Notes: generated by a model not told the origin, from the sequence alone. Shown: positions 32,191 through 41,230, counted from the stretch's first letter. The stretch is 64,000 bases of DNA from Croceivirga radicis (GCF_002072105.2 NZ_MTBC01000001.1:588544-652543); one strand, 5' to 3'. Numbers and translations: made by a program.

Positions 32191-32749
32191 ACTTCTGCGG
32201 CTCACTCGCTCTTTTTGAAAGTAATTTACCCGAGGTGTTAAACAATAATTCCATTTCTTTAAAACCCTTTGGTGTTCTATAGGCAATGATGATTTCAAAG
32301 TTGTTGGTATCCAAAATCAGATTTTGAAACGCTTGTTTTAAAGTGGTTTTGGCAGTACCGTTTAAAATATACTGTTGTTGTATTTTTTTAATTCGGTACC
32401 GATCATAATTTGTTTCTAGATAATTAGAAATAGTTTCCCACGTTTCATTGGTCATATCGTAGGGAGCAATAATAAACTCTACATCTTCCAAAACACCCTT
32501 TTGATCAAACTCTACGCTGTAAAAAATTCGTTTCAATTTAAATTTACTTTCAAAAGAAACCTTTTGGCCATCTTTTTCTTGATAAAACCGAATGCGTTTG
32601 GCGTTTTTTAAATAAGGCTTAAGAAGTTCTAGAGCGGTTGGGGGGAATGCTTCTTTAGGTATACGATGCTCCCATTCTTGTTTTTGCTGCCCATGGGTGC
32701 TGCAAACTATGCCAAATAACAGCATTATTAGATACTTACACTTGTTCAT
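32171..32749 (-). CDS. Exported protein of unknown function
   Basis: 192 residues with a signal peptide (MNKCKYLIMLLFGIVCSTHG). The mature part is lysine-rich with alternating beta strands (FKLKRIFYSVEFDQKGVLEDVEFII, GFKEMELLFNTSGKLLSK), reminiscent of PepSY-like repeats, but I cannot assign a family. It lies between tag, whose end it overlaps by 14 bp, and a beta-barrel gene, whose start it overlaps. The pair probably works together in the envelope. Confidence 0.75.
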   Translation of the reverse strand: MNKCKYLIMLLFGIVCSTHGQQKQEWEHRIPKEAFPPTALELLKPYLKNAKRIRFYQEKDGQKVSFESKFKLKRIFYSVEFDQKGVLEDVEFIIAPYDMTNETWETISNYLETNYDRYRIKKIQQQYILNGTAKTTLKQAFQNLILDTNNFEIIIAYRTPKGFKEMELLFNTSGKLLSKRASEPQKYDHVRY

Positions 32750-33299
32750 GTCTAAAACAACTAGTTAGATGATCGTTAACTAACCCGGTGGCTTGCATAA
32801 AAGCATAAACCACAGTGCTGCCCACAAATTTAAACCCACGCTTTTTTAAATCTTTGCTTATTTTGTCAGAAAGTGGTGTCGTAGCAGGAACCTGAGAGTT
32901 ATCTTCAAAATTATTTTTTAGTGGTTTGTGGTCCAAGAAAGACCAAATATAATTGCTAAAACTTCCAAATTCTTCTTGTACTAGCATAAAAGCAATAGCA
33001 TTACTTTTTGCGGCATTAACTTTTAGTTTATTCCTTATTATGCCGGGGTTGGTTAATAGTTGGTTTATTTTATCCGTATTGTAACGGGCAATTTTTTTGT
33101 AGTCAAAAGCATCAAAAGCGGCCCTAAAATTTTCTCGCTTTCTTAAAATGGTAATCCAGCTTAATCCCGCTTGGAAAGTCTCTAGAATCAGAAATTCAAA
33201 AAAAATGGAATCGTCTTTTACTGGTTTGCCCCATTCTTTGTCATGATAAGCTACGTACAATTCATCATTTTTACACCAATCACATCTGGTTTTTTCCAT
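32736..33299 (-). CDS. tag: DNA-3-methyladenine glycosylase I
   Basis: 187 residues. It excises 3-methyladenine from alkylated DNA. The family zinc site is complete: Cys6 in RCDWC, His19 in AYHDKEWG, and the His and Cys of NDHLTSCFRH near the C-terminus. Other conserved segments are FFEFLILETFQAGLSWITIL and the GFKFVGSTVVYAFMQA helix-hairpin-helix region. First gene of a three-gene run with two envelope proteins that overlap it in series. Confidence 0.97.
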   Translation of the reverse strand: MEKTRCDWCKNDELYVAYHDKEWGKPVKDDSIFFEFLILETFQAGLSWITILRKRENFRAAFDAFDYKKIARYNTDKINQLLTNPGIIRNKLKVNAAKSNAIAFMLVQEEFGSFSNYIWSFLDHKPLKNNFEDNSQVPATTPLSDKISKDLKKRGFKFVGSTVVYAFMQATGLVNDHLTSCFRHEQV

Positions 33300-33340
33300 T
33301 CTTGGTTTTTAGGGGTAAGTTAGGTATAAATAAAAATAAA

Positions 33341-33374
33341 AAAGGCTTCTTATTGTTTGCAATAAGGAGCCTTT
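33341..33374 (-). terminator. Terminator of the 33.4-33.8 kb gene
   Basis: On the minus strand, AAAGGCTCCTTATTG pairs with CAATAAGAAGCCTTT (two mismatches) around CAAA and is followed by a T-rich stretch. Confidence 0.8.
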
Positions 33375-33395
33375 CCACTACGTAACTAACCAAAA

Positions 33396-33785
33396 TTACT
33401 TGCTCATTTCAGACTTTCCGCCTTTTAAAAGTTTAAGTTCACCACTGTTTATGGCTCCGTTAAGGTCGGCTTTAAGTATTCTATAAGCATTGAAGAATTT
33501 CTTTCCGTCCATTTTTTTAAGACTTACCAAGGTTGTACCATTTTTAGTCTTTAAGTCGGTTACCTCTACTTTGTTTTGGGCAATGCTAGAAATATTGGCG
33601 ATACCCCCTTTTTTGATAATGAAATTCTTTCTAGGAATTTCTACATGCTCATAGGAATTTCCAGAGGGTGAACCAATAATCATTACATCACCTACCGAAA
33701 CTACATCTGTATACGATTCTTGTGCTACTGTAATAGTAGTTACTAAAAATGCGAATAAGGCTAAAAATGAAATTTTTGTTTTCAT
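33396..33785 (-). CDS. Small exported protein of unknown function
   Basis: 129 residues with a signal peptide (MKTKISFLALFAFLVTTITVAQ). The mature part is beta-rich and basic (VEIPRKNFIIKKGGIANISS, NGTTLVSLKKMDGKKFF), ending in a Lys/Gly/Ser tail. I recognise no family. It is monocistronic with its own terminator, 155 bp from the divergent TetR gene. Confidence 0.75.
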   Translation of the reverse strand: MKTKISFLALFAFLVTTITVAQESYTDVVSVGDVMIIGSPSGNSYEHVEIPRKNFIIKKGGIANISSIAQNKVEVTDLKTKNGTTLVSLKKMDGKKFFNAYRILKADLNGAINSGELKLLKGGKSEMSK

Positions 33786-33895
33786 CGCTGTTAAAATTTT
33801 TGTTGTTGTTAATTATTTATGAACTGAAAGTAAAGATATTTAGAAAGAATCGTAATTCAAAGCTATGCTTTTGTTAAAATGTGTTAAGCTATTAG

Positions 33896-33922
33896 AATAT
33901 AATAGTAATGCTATTATATTTG
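33896..33922 (+). promoter_or_regulatory. TetR-operon promoter with overlapping palindromic operator
   Basis: AATATAATAG (33896-33905) and CTATTATATT (33911-33920) form a perfect 10-bp inverted repeat with a 5-bp spacer. Its right arm overlaps the -7 element TATATTTG (33915-33922). Occupancy would block the promoter, as expected for autorepression by the TetR protein encoded 19 bp downstream. Confidence 0.75.
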
Positions 33923-33940
33923 TGATTTCATTTTTGTGCT

Positions 33941-34615
33941 ATGGATAGATTATTGCAGAACATTAAAATTGCCATAAATGATAATATTTACTTAAAAGAT
34001 CCAGAATCCTCTGAGTTAGGAAGAAGAATCATTGAGTATAGTATTATTTTAATCGACGAAATGGGTTTTGAAGCTTTTACCTTTAGAAAATTAGGGGAGC
34101 GTATAAAAAGTAACGAGAGTTCCATTTACAGATATTTTGAAAATAAACACAAGTTATTGGTCTACTTAACTTCTTGGTATTGGGGTTGGTTAGAATATCA
34201 ATTGGTATTTGCCACCTATAGTGTGCCCAATGCACAAGAAAAGTTGGAGAAAGCCATAGAGATTATATCAAGGACTAAGGTTGAAGATCATAATTTTGGT
34301 CATATCAATGAAGTGCTATTAAATAGAATTGTAATAAATGAATCGTCTAAATCTTATTTAACTAAAGAGGTAAAGCAAGAAAACAAAGACGGTTATTTTG
34401 TTATTTATAAGCGAATGGTAAATCGCTTGGAAGAAATGATAAAAAGTATTGCGCCCGCGTATGAGTTTCCTGCAAGTTTGGCTAGCACCATAATGGAAAC
34501 CGCGCTGCACCAGCACTTTTTAAAAGAACATTTACCGTCTTTAACAAACTGCAGCCAAGAATTAACAACAACTAATTTTATTAAACAAGTTGTTTTTAAC
34601 ACTTTAAAAAAGTAA
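33941..34615 (+). CDS. TetR/AcrR family transcriptional regulator
   Basis: 224 residues. The N-terminal HTH is TetR-like (EYSIILIDEMGFEAFTFRKLGERIKSNESSIYRYFENKHKL region, about 32-74, with the recognition-helix hallmark SIYRYFENK). The C-terminal ligand-binding domain has no recognisable ligand signature. It is the first gene of a four-gene operon with an ABC protein, an HlyD-type adaptor and a TolC-type channel (gaps of 4, -8 and 1 bp), so it most likely represses that exporter through the palindrome overlapping its own promoter. Confidence 0.9.
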   Translation: MDRLLQNIKIAINDNIYLKDPESSELGRRIIEYSIILIDEMGFEAFTFRKLGERIKSNESSIYRYFENKHKLLVYLTSWYWGWLEYQLVFATYSVPNAQEKLEKAIEIISRTKVEDHNFGHINEVLLNRIVINESSKSYLTKEVKQENKDGYFVIYKRMVNRLEEMIKSIAPAYEFPASLASTIMETALHQHFLKEHLPSLTNCSQELTTTNFIKQVVFNTLKK

Positions 34616-34619
34616 GTAC

Positions 34620-36302
34620 ATGTCCAAAAACATTCTCTCGTCCTGGCAGCGTCTATTAGGTTTGCTAAAATTGGATAAGCGAGACATTCTTCAAGTTTTT
34701 TACTACGCTATTTTTGCAGGCTTGGTAAACCTATCGCTTCCTTTGGGAATACAGGCAATCATCAACTTAATACAAGGTGCGCAGGTTAGTACCTCTTGGA
34801 TTGTGTTGGTTATTTTGGTAACCATTGGTGTGGCATTTGTGGGGTTGTTGCAGTTAATGCAGATACGCATTATTGAAAATGTTCAGCAAAAAATCTTTAC
34901 TAGAAGCTCATTTGAATTTGCATATCGATTTCCAAAAATAAAAATGAGCGAGCTGCACAATTATTACCCGCCCGAATTGGCCAACCGTTTTTTTGATACC
35001 CTAACGGTACAAAAATCCTTGTCCAAGGTTTTAATAGATTTTCCGGCGGCATTGCTCCAAATTATGTTTGGGTTGTTGTTGCTTTCTTTTTACCATCCCT
35101 TTTTTATTGCCTACGGTATACTTCTTTTACTGCTTATTTACGTGGTGTTTAAGTTTACGGCACAACGTGGTTTAGAGACTAGTTTGCAAGAATCTAAGCA
35201 TAAATACCGTGTTGCCCATTGGTTGCAAGAGGTGGCCAGATGCATAGTAAGTTTTAAGCTATCTGGTAAAACAAGCCATGCGGTAGATAAGAACGATACT
35301 TTGGTTGTAGATTATTTGGAGGCAAGGGAGAGCCATTTTAAAATTTTGATTCTACAATTTATGCAGATGATTGGTTTTAAAGTATTGGTAACGGCCGGTC
35401 TGTTGTTAATTGGTGGTTTGTTGGTACTTAACCAAGAAATGAACATTGGCCAATTTGTGGCTGCAGAAATTATTATTCTACTGGTAATTGGTTCTGTAGA
35501 GAAACTCATAATGGGTCTAGAAAACTTTTATGATTTGCTTACCTCTTTAGAAAAGATAGGGCAAGTAGTAGATAAAAAGTTAGAGCCACAAGATGGTGAA
35601 ATGCCCTTTAAAGAAAACCAAAATTTTGATGTGGAGTTAAGCGAGGTTTCTTTTGCCGTGCCGGATAAAGAAAAGAATATCGTGGATAACGTTTCCTTAA
35701 AAATATCACCAAGTTGTTCTATTTTGATCCACGGACCAATTGGTAGTGGTAAGAGTAGCTTATTAAAAATGATAGCCGGAATCTTAGAGCCAACCCAGGG
35801 TAACATCTTTATTAATGATGTAAAACTAAAAGGAATTAACCTTAATTACTACCGTTCTCATCTAGGGCAATCATTGAGCGAAGAAACACCTTTTGAAGGT
35901 ACTATATGGGATAACCTAACTTTTGGTGACCCAGATATAACCTCAGACGACGTGTATTGGGCTTTGGAAAAAACCAAACTTACCCAATTTGTAAAAAGTC
36001 AAGAGAAAGGATTAAAGACCATACTTTATCCAGAAGGGCAGCAAATTCCATTTACGGTTGCTAAAAAAATAGTGCTGGCCCGTAGTATTGTTAAAAAACC
36101 TAAGCTATTGGTGCTTAAAGACCCGTTAGAGCAAATGGAACTAAAAGAGGCTGAAGAAATCATGAGTTTTCTTTCAGATTCATCTAACGGATGGGCTTTG
36201 GTAATTGTGAGTGAGAACCTTAAATGGGAAAAATTCTGCAATAGAATCATTACCATGGAAAATGGTGCAATTGTTAACCAAATAAACAACGGCCATGCTT
36301 AA
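34620..36302 (+). CDS. ABC exporter-like protein with degenerate ATPase domain
   Basis: 560 residues: a six-helix exporter membrane domain (about 20-290) and a nucleotide-binding domain (about 335-555), as in HlyB/LapB-type transporters but without a peptidase domain. Walker A is intact (GPIGSGKSS, K378). The ABC signature LSGGQ is replaced by IPFTV (476-480). Walker B is LLVLKDP, with K500 and D501 where Asp and Glu are normal. The switch-loop His is E532 in IVSENL. Only one ABC gene is present, so a homodimer would have no canonical hydrolysis site. It overlaps the adaptor gene by 8 bp. It may bind ATP without normal turnover, or act as a regulated or structural channel. Confidence 0.9.
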   Translation: MSKNILSSWQRLLGLLKLDKRDILQVFYYAIFAGLVNLSLPLGIQAIINLIQGAQVSTSWIVLVILVTIGVAFVGLLQLMQIRIIENVQQKIFTRSSFEFAYRFPKIKMSELHNYYPPELANRFFDTLTVQKSLSKVLIDFPAALLQIMFGLLLLSFYHPFFIAYGILLLLLIYVVFKFTAQRGLETSLQESKHKYRVAHWLQEVARCIVSFKLSGKTSHAVDKNDTLVVDYLEARESHFKILILQFMQMIGFKVLVTAGLLLIGGLLVLNQEMNIGQFVAAEIIILLVIGSVEKLIMGLENFYDLLTSLEKIGQVVDKKLEPQDGEMPFKENQNFDVELSEVSFAVPDKEKNIVDNVSLKISPSCSILIHGPIGSGKSSLLKMIAGILEPTQGNIFINDVKLKGINLNYYRSHLGQSLSEETPFEGTIWDNLTFGDPDITSDDVYWALEKTKLTQFVKSQEKGLKTILYPEGQQIPFTVAKKIVLARSIVKKPKLLVLKDPLEQMELKEAEEIMSFLSDSSNGWALVIVSENLKWEKFCNRIITMENGAIVNQINNGHA

Positions 36303-37647
36303 CATATCTCATAATAAATTAAATAAAACGGTAGATTTAGGAAGGTTTAAATCTGCCCAAAAAGTTTTTTATAAAGAGCATTTTAAGCACTTTAATAGGT
36401 TTCTACTGGTATTCTCAATTTTCTTGGTCATCATCTTGTTCTTGCCATGGACACAGAACGTTACTGGTAAAGGGTATTTAACTACGTTAACACCAGATCA
36501 AAGACCGCAGACCATTCAATCCCCAATACCGGGTAGAATAGAAAAATGGTATGTAAGAGAAGGAGATTTTGTAGAGAAGGGAGATACTATACTGCATATT
36601 TCAGAAGTAAAGAACGAGTACTTTGACCCTAATTTGGTAGAGCGTACGGGTAAACAGTTAAAGGCCAAAGAAATGTCGGTAACCTCGTATCAAGGCAAAG
36701 TAAAAGCGTTGAACGTACAAATTGGAGCATTGGCGCAAGAACGGGTTTTAAAGCTAGAGCAAGCAAAGAACAAGTTGCAACAATCTAAACTTAAGGTAGT
36801 AAGTGATAGTATAGATTTGGAAGCCGCCAAAACCAACTTGGCCATTGCAGAAAGACAATTTGAGCGTAACCAACAATTACAAGAAGAAGGTTTAAAGTCT
36901 TTAACAGAGTTAGAACAAAAACGGTTAAAATTGCAAGAAACGCAAGCTAAGTTAGTTTCGCAAGAAAATAAGTTGTTGGCCAGTAAGAATGATGTGATCA
37001 ATGCGCAGGTTGAGATAAATCGAGTACAGGCAGAGTATACAGATAAGATTTCTAAAGCACAGAGCGATTTGTATACCGCGCAAAGTAGTCAGTTTGATTC
37101 GGAGGCTCAAGTAACCAAATTGGAAAATGCGGTTACCAACTATAGCATCCGTAACGATTTGTATTACATACGTGCGCCCCAGAGTGGTTACATAAACAAG
37201 GCCATAATAGGTGGTATAGGAGAAACCTTTAAAGAAGGTCAGAAGTTGTTGGGTATAATGCCTGCAAGTTTTGATATGGCCGTAGAAACCTATGTTTCTC
37301 CAATAGACTTGCCATTATTGCAAATTGGGGATGAGGTAAGAATTCAGTTTGATGGGTGGCCTTCTATAGTGTTTAGTGGCTGGCCAAATGTTTCCGTGGG
37401 TACCTACGGTGGTAAAATTGTTGCAATAGAAAACTTTATAAGTGACAACGGTAAGTATAGGGTTTTGTTGGCCCCAGATCCAGAGGCAGAGGCTTGGCCA
37501 GAACAACTTCGTGTAGGTTCTGGTGCCAATACAATTGCCTTATTGCAAGATGTGCCTATTTGGTTTGAGTTGTGGAGGCAATTAAATGGCTTTCCTCCCA
37601 ATTATTACCAAAACGTAAAGCAAACCGAAACCGCAAAAACAAAGTAA
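36295..37647 (+). CDS. HlyD-family periplasmic adaptor (membrane fusion protein)
   Basis: 450 residues: one N-terminal membrane helix (about 38-56, FLLVFSIFLVIILFLPW), a split biotinyl-lipoyl domain (IQSPIPGRIEKWYVREGDFVEKGD and APQSGYINKAII), a long coiled-coil hairpin (about 115-285, rich in Gln, Lys and Glu) and a beta-barrel domain (MAVETYVSPIDLPLLQIGDEV). It links the inner-membrane ABC protein to the TolC-type channel. The C-terminal GFPPNYYQNVK stretch is, as I recall, typical of the flavobacterial subgroup. Third gene of the TetR operon. Confidence 0.92.
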   Translation: MLNISHNKLNKTVDLGRFKSAQKVFYKEHFKHFNRFLLVFSIFLVIILFLPWTQNVTGKGYLTTLTPDQRPQTIQSPIPGRIEKWYVREGDFVEKGDTILHISEVKNEYFDPNLVERTGKQLKAKEMSVTSYQGKVKALNVQIGALAQERVLKLEQAKNKLQQSKLKVVSDSIDLEAAKTNLAIAERQFERNQQLQEEGLKSLTELEQKRLKLQETQAKLVSQENKLLASKNDVINAQVEINRVQAEYTDKISKAQSDLYTAQSSQFDSEAQVTKLENAVTNYSIRNDLYYIRAPQSGYINKAIIGGIGETFKEGQKLLGIMPASFDMAVETYVSPIDLPLLQIGDEVRIQFDGWPSIVFSGWPNVSVGTYGGKIVAIENFISDNGKYRVLLAPDPEAEAWPEQLRVGSGANTIALLQDVPIWFELWRQLNGFPPNYYQNVKQTETAKTK

Positions 37648-37648
37648 T

Positions 37649-39046
37649 ATGAGAAAATTTCTCTTTTTCTTATCTGTTATTTTGTCTTTACAATCCTGGG
37701 CGCAGCAAGATTCATTGGTATTAGGGTTTAAAGAGTATTTAGGGTATGTAAAAAAACACCACCCTATTGCCAAACAGGCACAGCTTACCTTGTCTATTGG
37801 GCAGGCCCAATTGTTAAAAGCACGTGGTGGCTTTGATCCAAAGGTAGAGGTAGACTATACCCGTAAAGAGTTTAAAGATACCCAGTATTGGGAGCGTTTA
37901 AACGCTACTTTTAAAATCCCCACTTATTTTGGAATTGAGTTTAAGGGTGGTTATGAACAATACGAAGGAACCTATATAAACCCGTCAGAAACCGTACCAG
38001 ATAATGGTCTTTACAGTGCGGGGGTGTCAATGTCTATTCTTGATGGTTTTTGGGCCAATGAACGGATGGCCACCCTGCGCAAAGCTAAATTTTTTAGGGA
38101 ACGTTCTAAGGCAGAACAAGACTTATTGGTGAACCAAGTGTTGTACAACGCTGCAGTAGCGTATTTTGATTGGGTGCAAGCATACGGGGAAGCACAGGTT
38201 TATGTAGATTTTTTAGAAAATGCGGAAATACGCTTTAGGGGGGTAAAGCAAGCTGCATTGGTAGGGGATAAAGCTATGATAGATACCGTAGAAGCAAAAA
38301 TTGTGGTGGAAAACAGGCAATTAAGTTTAGAACAGGCGCAAGTAAGTTTAATGAAAAAGCGCTTAGAGTTGTCTAATTATTTGTGGATAAACGATATTCC
38401 TGTTGAATTGAAAGAAGGGATTGCCCCAGACAATGAATTAGCATTGGAATTAGATGAAACCTTGGAAATAAATGGGTTGCCGTTAGATAGTTTTACCATA
38501 GATAACCATCCTAAGTTACGCTCGTTAGAATTTAAGATTAAAGAACTATTGGTAGATAAGCGTCTAAAGACCAATAAACTCTTACCTAAGTTAGACGTAG
38601 AGTATAATTTTTTAACTACAGAACCCGATCAGATCAACAGTTTTGTGCCAGAAAATTACAAAGGGGGGGTTAGCTTTAATTTTCCACTTTTTTTACGAAA
38701 AGAGCGTGGCGATTTACGTTTGGCCAAATTCAAATTAAGAGACGCTGAGTTTGAGCGTGATAATGCTCAAGTTGAAATTAGGAACAAAGTGCTCGCTATT
38801 TATGGAGAATTGGATTCTTTTGACCGTCAAAATGTGTACATAAATCAAATTGTTAGGGACTATAATACGCTTTTAGCTGGTGAAGAACGTAAGTTTGGGG
38901 TAGGAGAAAGTTCTCTTTTTATATTAAATTCTAGAGAAAACAAGTTAATAGATGCAGAATTAAAAAGGCTATCTGTTAGAAACAAATTCTATAAAGCCAA
39001 AGCCAATCTGTTTAAGAGTTTAGCCATAAACCCGGAAAATTTATAA
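37649..39046 (+). CDS. TolC-family outer-membrane channel protein
   Basis: 465 residues with a signal peptide (MRKFLFFLSVILSLQSWAQ) and the two OEP repeats of TolC-like proteins, each with a long helical hairpin and barrel strands (FKIPTYFGIEFKGGYEQYEG, GGVSFNFPLFLRKERGDLRLAKFKL). It starts 1 bp after the stop of the adaptor gene and completes a tripartite inner-to-outer-membrane exporter. Substrate unknown; no efflux-specific or protein-cargo gene is adjacent. Confidence 0.92.
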   Translation: MRKFLFFLSVILSLQSWAQQDSLVLGFKEYLGYVKKHHPIAKQAQLTLSIGQAQLLKARGGFDPKVEVDYTRKEFKDTQYWERLNATFKIPTYFGIEFKGGYEQYEGTYINPSETVPDNGLYSAGVSMSILDGFWANERMATLRKAKFFRERSKAEQDLLVNQVLYNAAVAYFDWVQAYGEAQVYVDFLENAEIRFRGVKQAALVGDKAMIDTVEAKIVVENRQLSLEQAQVSLMKKRLELSNYLWINDIPVELKEGIAPDNELALELDETLEINGLPLDSFTIDNHPKLRSLEFKIKELLVDKRLKTNKLLPKLDVEYNFLTTEPDQINSFVPENYKGGVSFNFPLFLRKERGDLRLAKFKLRDAEFERDNAQVEIRNKVLAIYGELDSFDRQNVYINQIVRDYNTLLAGEERKFGVGESSLFILNSRENKLIDAELKRLSVRNKFYKAKANLFKSLAINPENL

Positions 39047-39116
39047 TTCAGTGGAAGTTGCTGAAATACTTATTGGTGAACTGATATTTGTTAGGTTTTA
39101 AATGCTTCGCCGACAG

Positions 39117-39124
39117 TACTTTTG
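39117..39124 (+). promoter_or_regulatory. Candidate -7 element of the thioredoxin-like gene
   Basis: TACTTTTG fits TAnnTTTG, 15 bp before the ATG at 39139. It supports that start over an in-frame TTG at 39088, which would lie upstream of the promoter. Confidence 0.45.
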
Positions 39125-39138
39125 TAGAAAAGGAAACT

Positions 39139-39768
39139 ATGGAAACGACTACCTTACAAGATAAAATTGCAATTATATTAGCGAAAAGCCTTGATAAAGC
39201 AATAGACTACGCAACCTACAAGAAAATGCTACAAGGCTTGGTAGATAACAATTCAAATTCAGGTTTAGAAAAAACGGAAGCTTTGGCCAATTATACCCAA
39301 CTGAACAACAAGCGCATGAAACGTTGGGATAAAACATTAAAATTTCCAGATGGGTATCTACAATCTTTACCTAAAGTTGAAAAACAACTGATTTGGTTGG
39401 TGATTACAGAAAGTTGGTGTGGTGACGCAGCTCCTAGCATTCCAGTAATTTCAAAAGTGGCAGAAGCTGTGGACAATTTGGAGCTACAATTGGTTTTTAG
39501 GGATGAAAACCCAGAACTAATGGACCAGTTTTTAACCAATGGTTCTAAATCTATACCCAAGCTAATTATGTTAGATAAAGCCACCAATAAGGTGCTGGGA
39601 ACATGGGGGCCTAGGTCTACTAAACCTACCGCAATGGTAAAAAGCCAAAAAGAGAATTACGGCTTGCTAACAGCAGAATTTAAACAAGACCTACAAGTGT
39701 TCTACAATAAAGATAAAGGAGAGGATGTTTTTAAGGATTTAAGAAACTTGTTACTTACTTTGGAATAA
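39139..39768 (+). CDS. Thioredoxin-like family protein (single-Cys active site)
   Basis: 209 residues from the ATG at 39139 (METTTLQDKIAIILAKS). The thioredoxin fold shows LVITESWCGDAAPSIPVISKVAEA (about 103-126) and the cis-Pro segment SIPKLIMLD. The CxxC motif is reduced to W-C-G-D-A, one cysteine only, so it is not a normal disulfide reductase. No signal peptide. This cytoplasmic family is common in Bacteroidota without firm function. Its 3' end overlaps the convergent TonB-like gene by 18 bp. Confidence 0.85.
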   Translation: METTTLQDKIAIILAKSLDKAIDYATYKKMLQGLVDNNSNSGLEKTEALANYTQLNNKRMKRWDKTLKFPDGYLQSLPKVEKQLIWLVITESWCGDAAPSIPVISKVAEAVDNLELQLVFRDENPELMDQFLTNGSKSIPKLIMLDKATNKVLGTWGPRSTKPTAMVKSQKENYGLLTAEFKQDLQVFYNKDKGEDVFKDLRNLLLTLE

Positions 39769-40467
39769 ATAGGTGATAGTACCAATTTGGGAATCTGCGG
39801 AGCCAGTGCTAAATTCTGCTTGCAACGCATATGCGATGGCATTTTCTATTAAGCAATAATTGTTCGTGGTAGAGCTTTTTTCATTAAAATTGGCATCGGT
39901 AACGTATCCGTTTTTGTCCACATTTATATTAATCACAACTTTACCACCTTCAATGCAGGTATATATTGGAGGAGGTAAATGATAAGCGTTACGATCCACT
40001 AAGGAGTAAGAAATAGAAGTTCTCTTTTCCTTTAAATTATTGGTAAATGTTTTTTTATCAGCCTCTCGTTCGCCTAGTAACTGTTTTTGTTCTTCTCGTT
40101 TTTTTGCTAATTCTTTTACTCGTTCTGCAAAACCATCAGAATCTGTTGTTCCATTGGTTTGGCTGGTAAGAGCACGCTCTTCCATTAACTCTTCTAAAGT
40201 TTTAAGTGGTTCTGGATTTCCATAGCTAGGTTTGGCCGTTTCATTAAAAGCCCTATGGCTCTTTACAGACTCTGCTTGTGCTATCTCTTTTAATTCAGGT
40301 TTTTCTTCTAAAAGTTCTTCCAGTTCTTCATCATCCAAAACAGCCATCTCAACCACGTATTCCTCTTCTTGCCGCTGTCCCAATCTAATGTTGTAAAAAA
40401 GCAATAGAATAATAGCCATTGTAAAAATGGTAATTAAAAGAGACAATTGCTTTCTATTTAGATCCAT
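39751..40467 (-). CDS. TonB-like single-span membrane protein
   Basis: 238 residues: a short cytoplasmic start, one helix (about 9-26, LLITIFTMAIILLLFYNI), an acidic and then Lys/Glu-rich helical periplasmic span (about 40-155, DDEELEELLEEKPEL) and a C-terminal domain like the TonB end (CIEGGKVVININVDKNGYVTDANF). It resembles energy-transducer-type proteins but lacks the Pro-rich stalk. It sits downstream of truB on the same strand with a 58-bp gap. It could power an outer-membrane receptor or act in envelope integrity. Confidence 0.78.
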   Translation of the reverse strand: MDLNRKQLSLLITIFTMAIILLLFYNIRLGQRQEEEYVVEMAVLDDEELEELLEEKPELKEIAQAESVKSHRAFNETAKPSYGNPEPLKTLEELMEERALTSQTNGTTDSDGFAERVKELAKKREEQKQLLGEREADKKTFTNNLKEKRTSISYSLVDRNAYHLPPPIYTCIEGGKVVININVDKNGYVTDANFNEKSSTTNNYCLIENAIAYALQAEFSTGSADSQIGTITYLFQSK

Positions 40468-40525
40468 GGTGTATTTATAACCCCAAATTGATTAAAATAT
40501 TATGTTATAGGGTTGGTTGTTAGGG

Positions 40526-41230
40526 CTATTTTTCACCCAATTGTAGTTTAAAGGCTTCCGGGGTCTGTGCATTATCTACGTTAAAAGTACCTATTTTGGT
40601 TCTTCTTAACGCTGTTAAATGTCCGCCTGTTTGTAAAGCTTGCCCAAAATCGTGCGCTAAAGAACGGATATAGGTGCCTTTACTGCAGCTAACCCTAAAG
40701 TGAACGTTTAATTGGTCTATTTGGGTTATTTCAAAGGCAGAAATGGTAATTTTTCTTGTTGGTATAGCTACGGTTTCGCCTTTGCGTGCATGCTCATACA
40801 ATCGTTTTCCATCTTTTTTTAAGGCCGAAAAAATAGGCGGTCTTTGGTCTATTTCGCCCAAAAACTTAGCTGTTTTTGCTTTAATTAGAGTTTCGGTAAT
40901 ATGGTCCGTAGAAAAGGTCTGGTCAATTTCGGTCTCCAAGTCATAAGAAGGTGTGGTAGCTCCAAGGGTAATTATGCCAGTGTATTCTTTTTCTTGTCCT
41001 TGTAGAGAAGGTATGGTCTTGGTATGTTTTCCAGTGCATATCAATAAGAGTCCAGTAGCTAATGGATCTAGAGTGCCGGCATGGCCGATTTTAAATTTTT
41101 TATTGAGATCAAATTTTTTCCTTATGGCCCATTTAAGTGCGTTAACCGCTTGAAAAGAACTCCAATTTAGGGGCTTATCTATTAGTAGGGTCTGTCCGTT
41201 TAAAAAATCTTCTTTGGTCCAGTTAGTCAT
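40526..41230 (-). CDS. truB: tRNA pseudouridine(55) synthase
   Basis: 234 residues. It isomerises U55 in the T-loop of tRNAs. The catalytic Asp lies in GHAGTLDPLATGLLLICTGKHTK (about 49-71); other TruB landmarks are KPLNWSSFQAVNALKW at the N-terminus, QRPPIFSALKKDGKRLYEHARKG, and SCSKGTYIRSLAHDFG. It starts 3 bp after the uppP stop, the last member of the ftsX-DUF3098-uppP-truB operon. Confidence 0.98.
   Translation of the reverse strand: MTNWTKEDFLNGQTLLIDKPLNWSSFQAVNALKWAIRKKFDLNKKFKIGHAGTLDPLATGLLLICTGKHTKTIPSLQGQEKEYTGIITLGATTPSYDLETEIDQTFSTDHITETLIKAKTAKFLGEIDQRPPIFSALKKDGKRLYEHARKGETVAIPTRKITISAFEITQIDQLNVHFRVSCSKGTYIRSLAHDFGQALQTGGHLTALRRTKIGTFNVDNAQTPEAFKLQLGEK

Noticed and set aside
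31507..32298. Long reading of the DUF2490-like gene from 32298
   Set aside because: It would overlap the preceding gene by 128 bp and bury the signal peptide at residue 37; the internal ATG pair at 32190/32184 is better.
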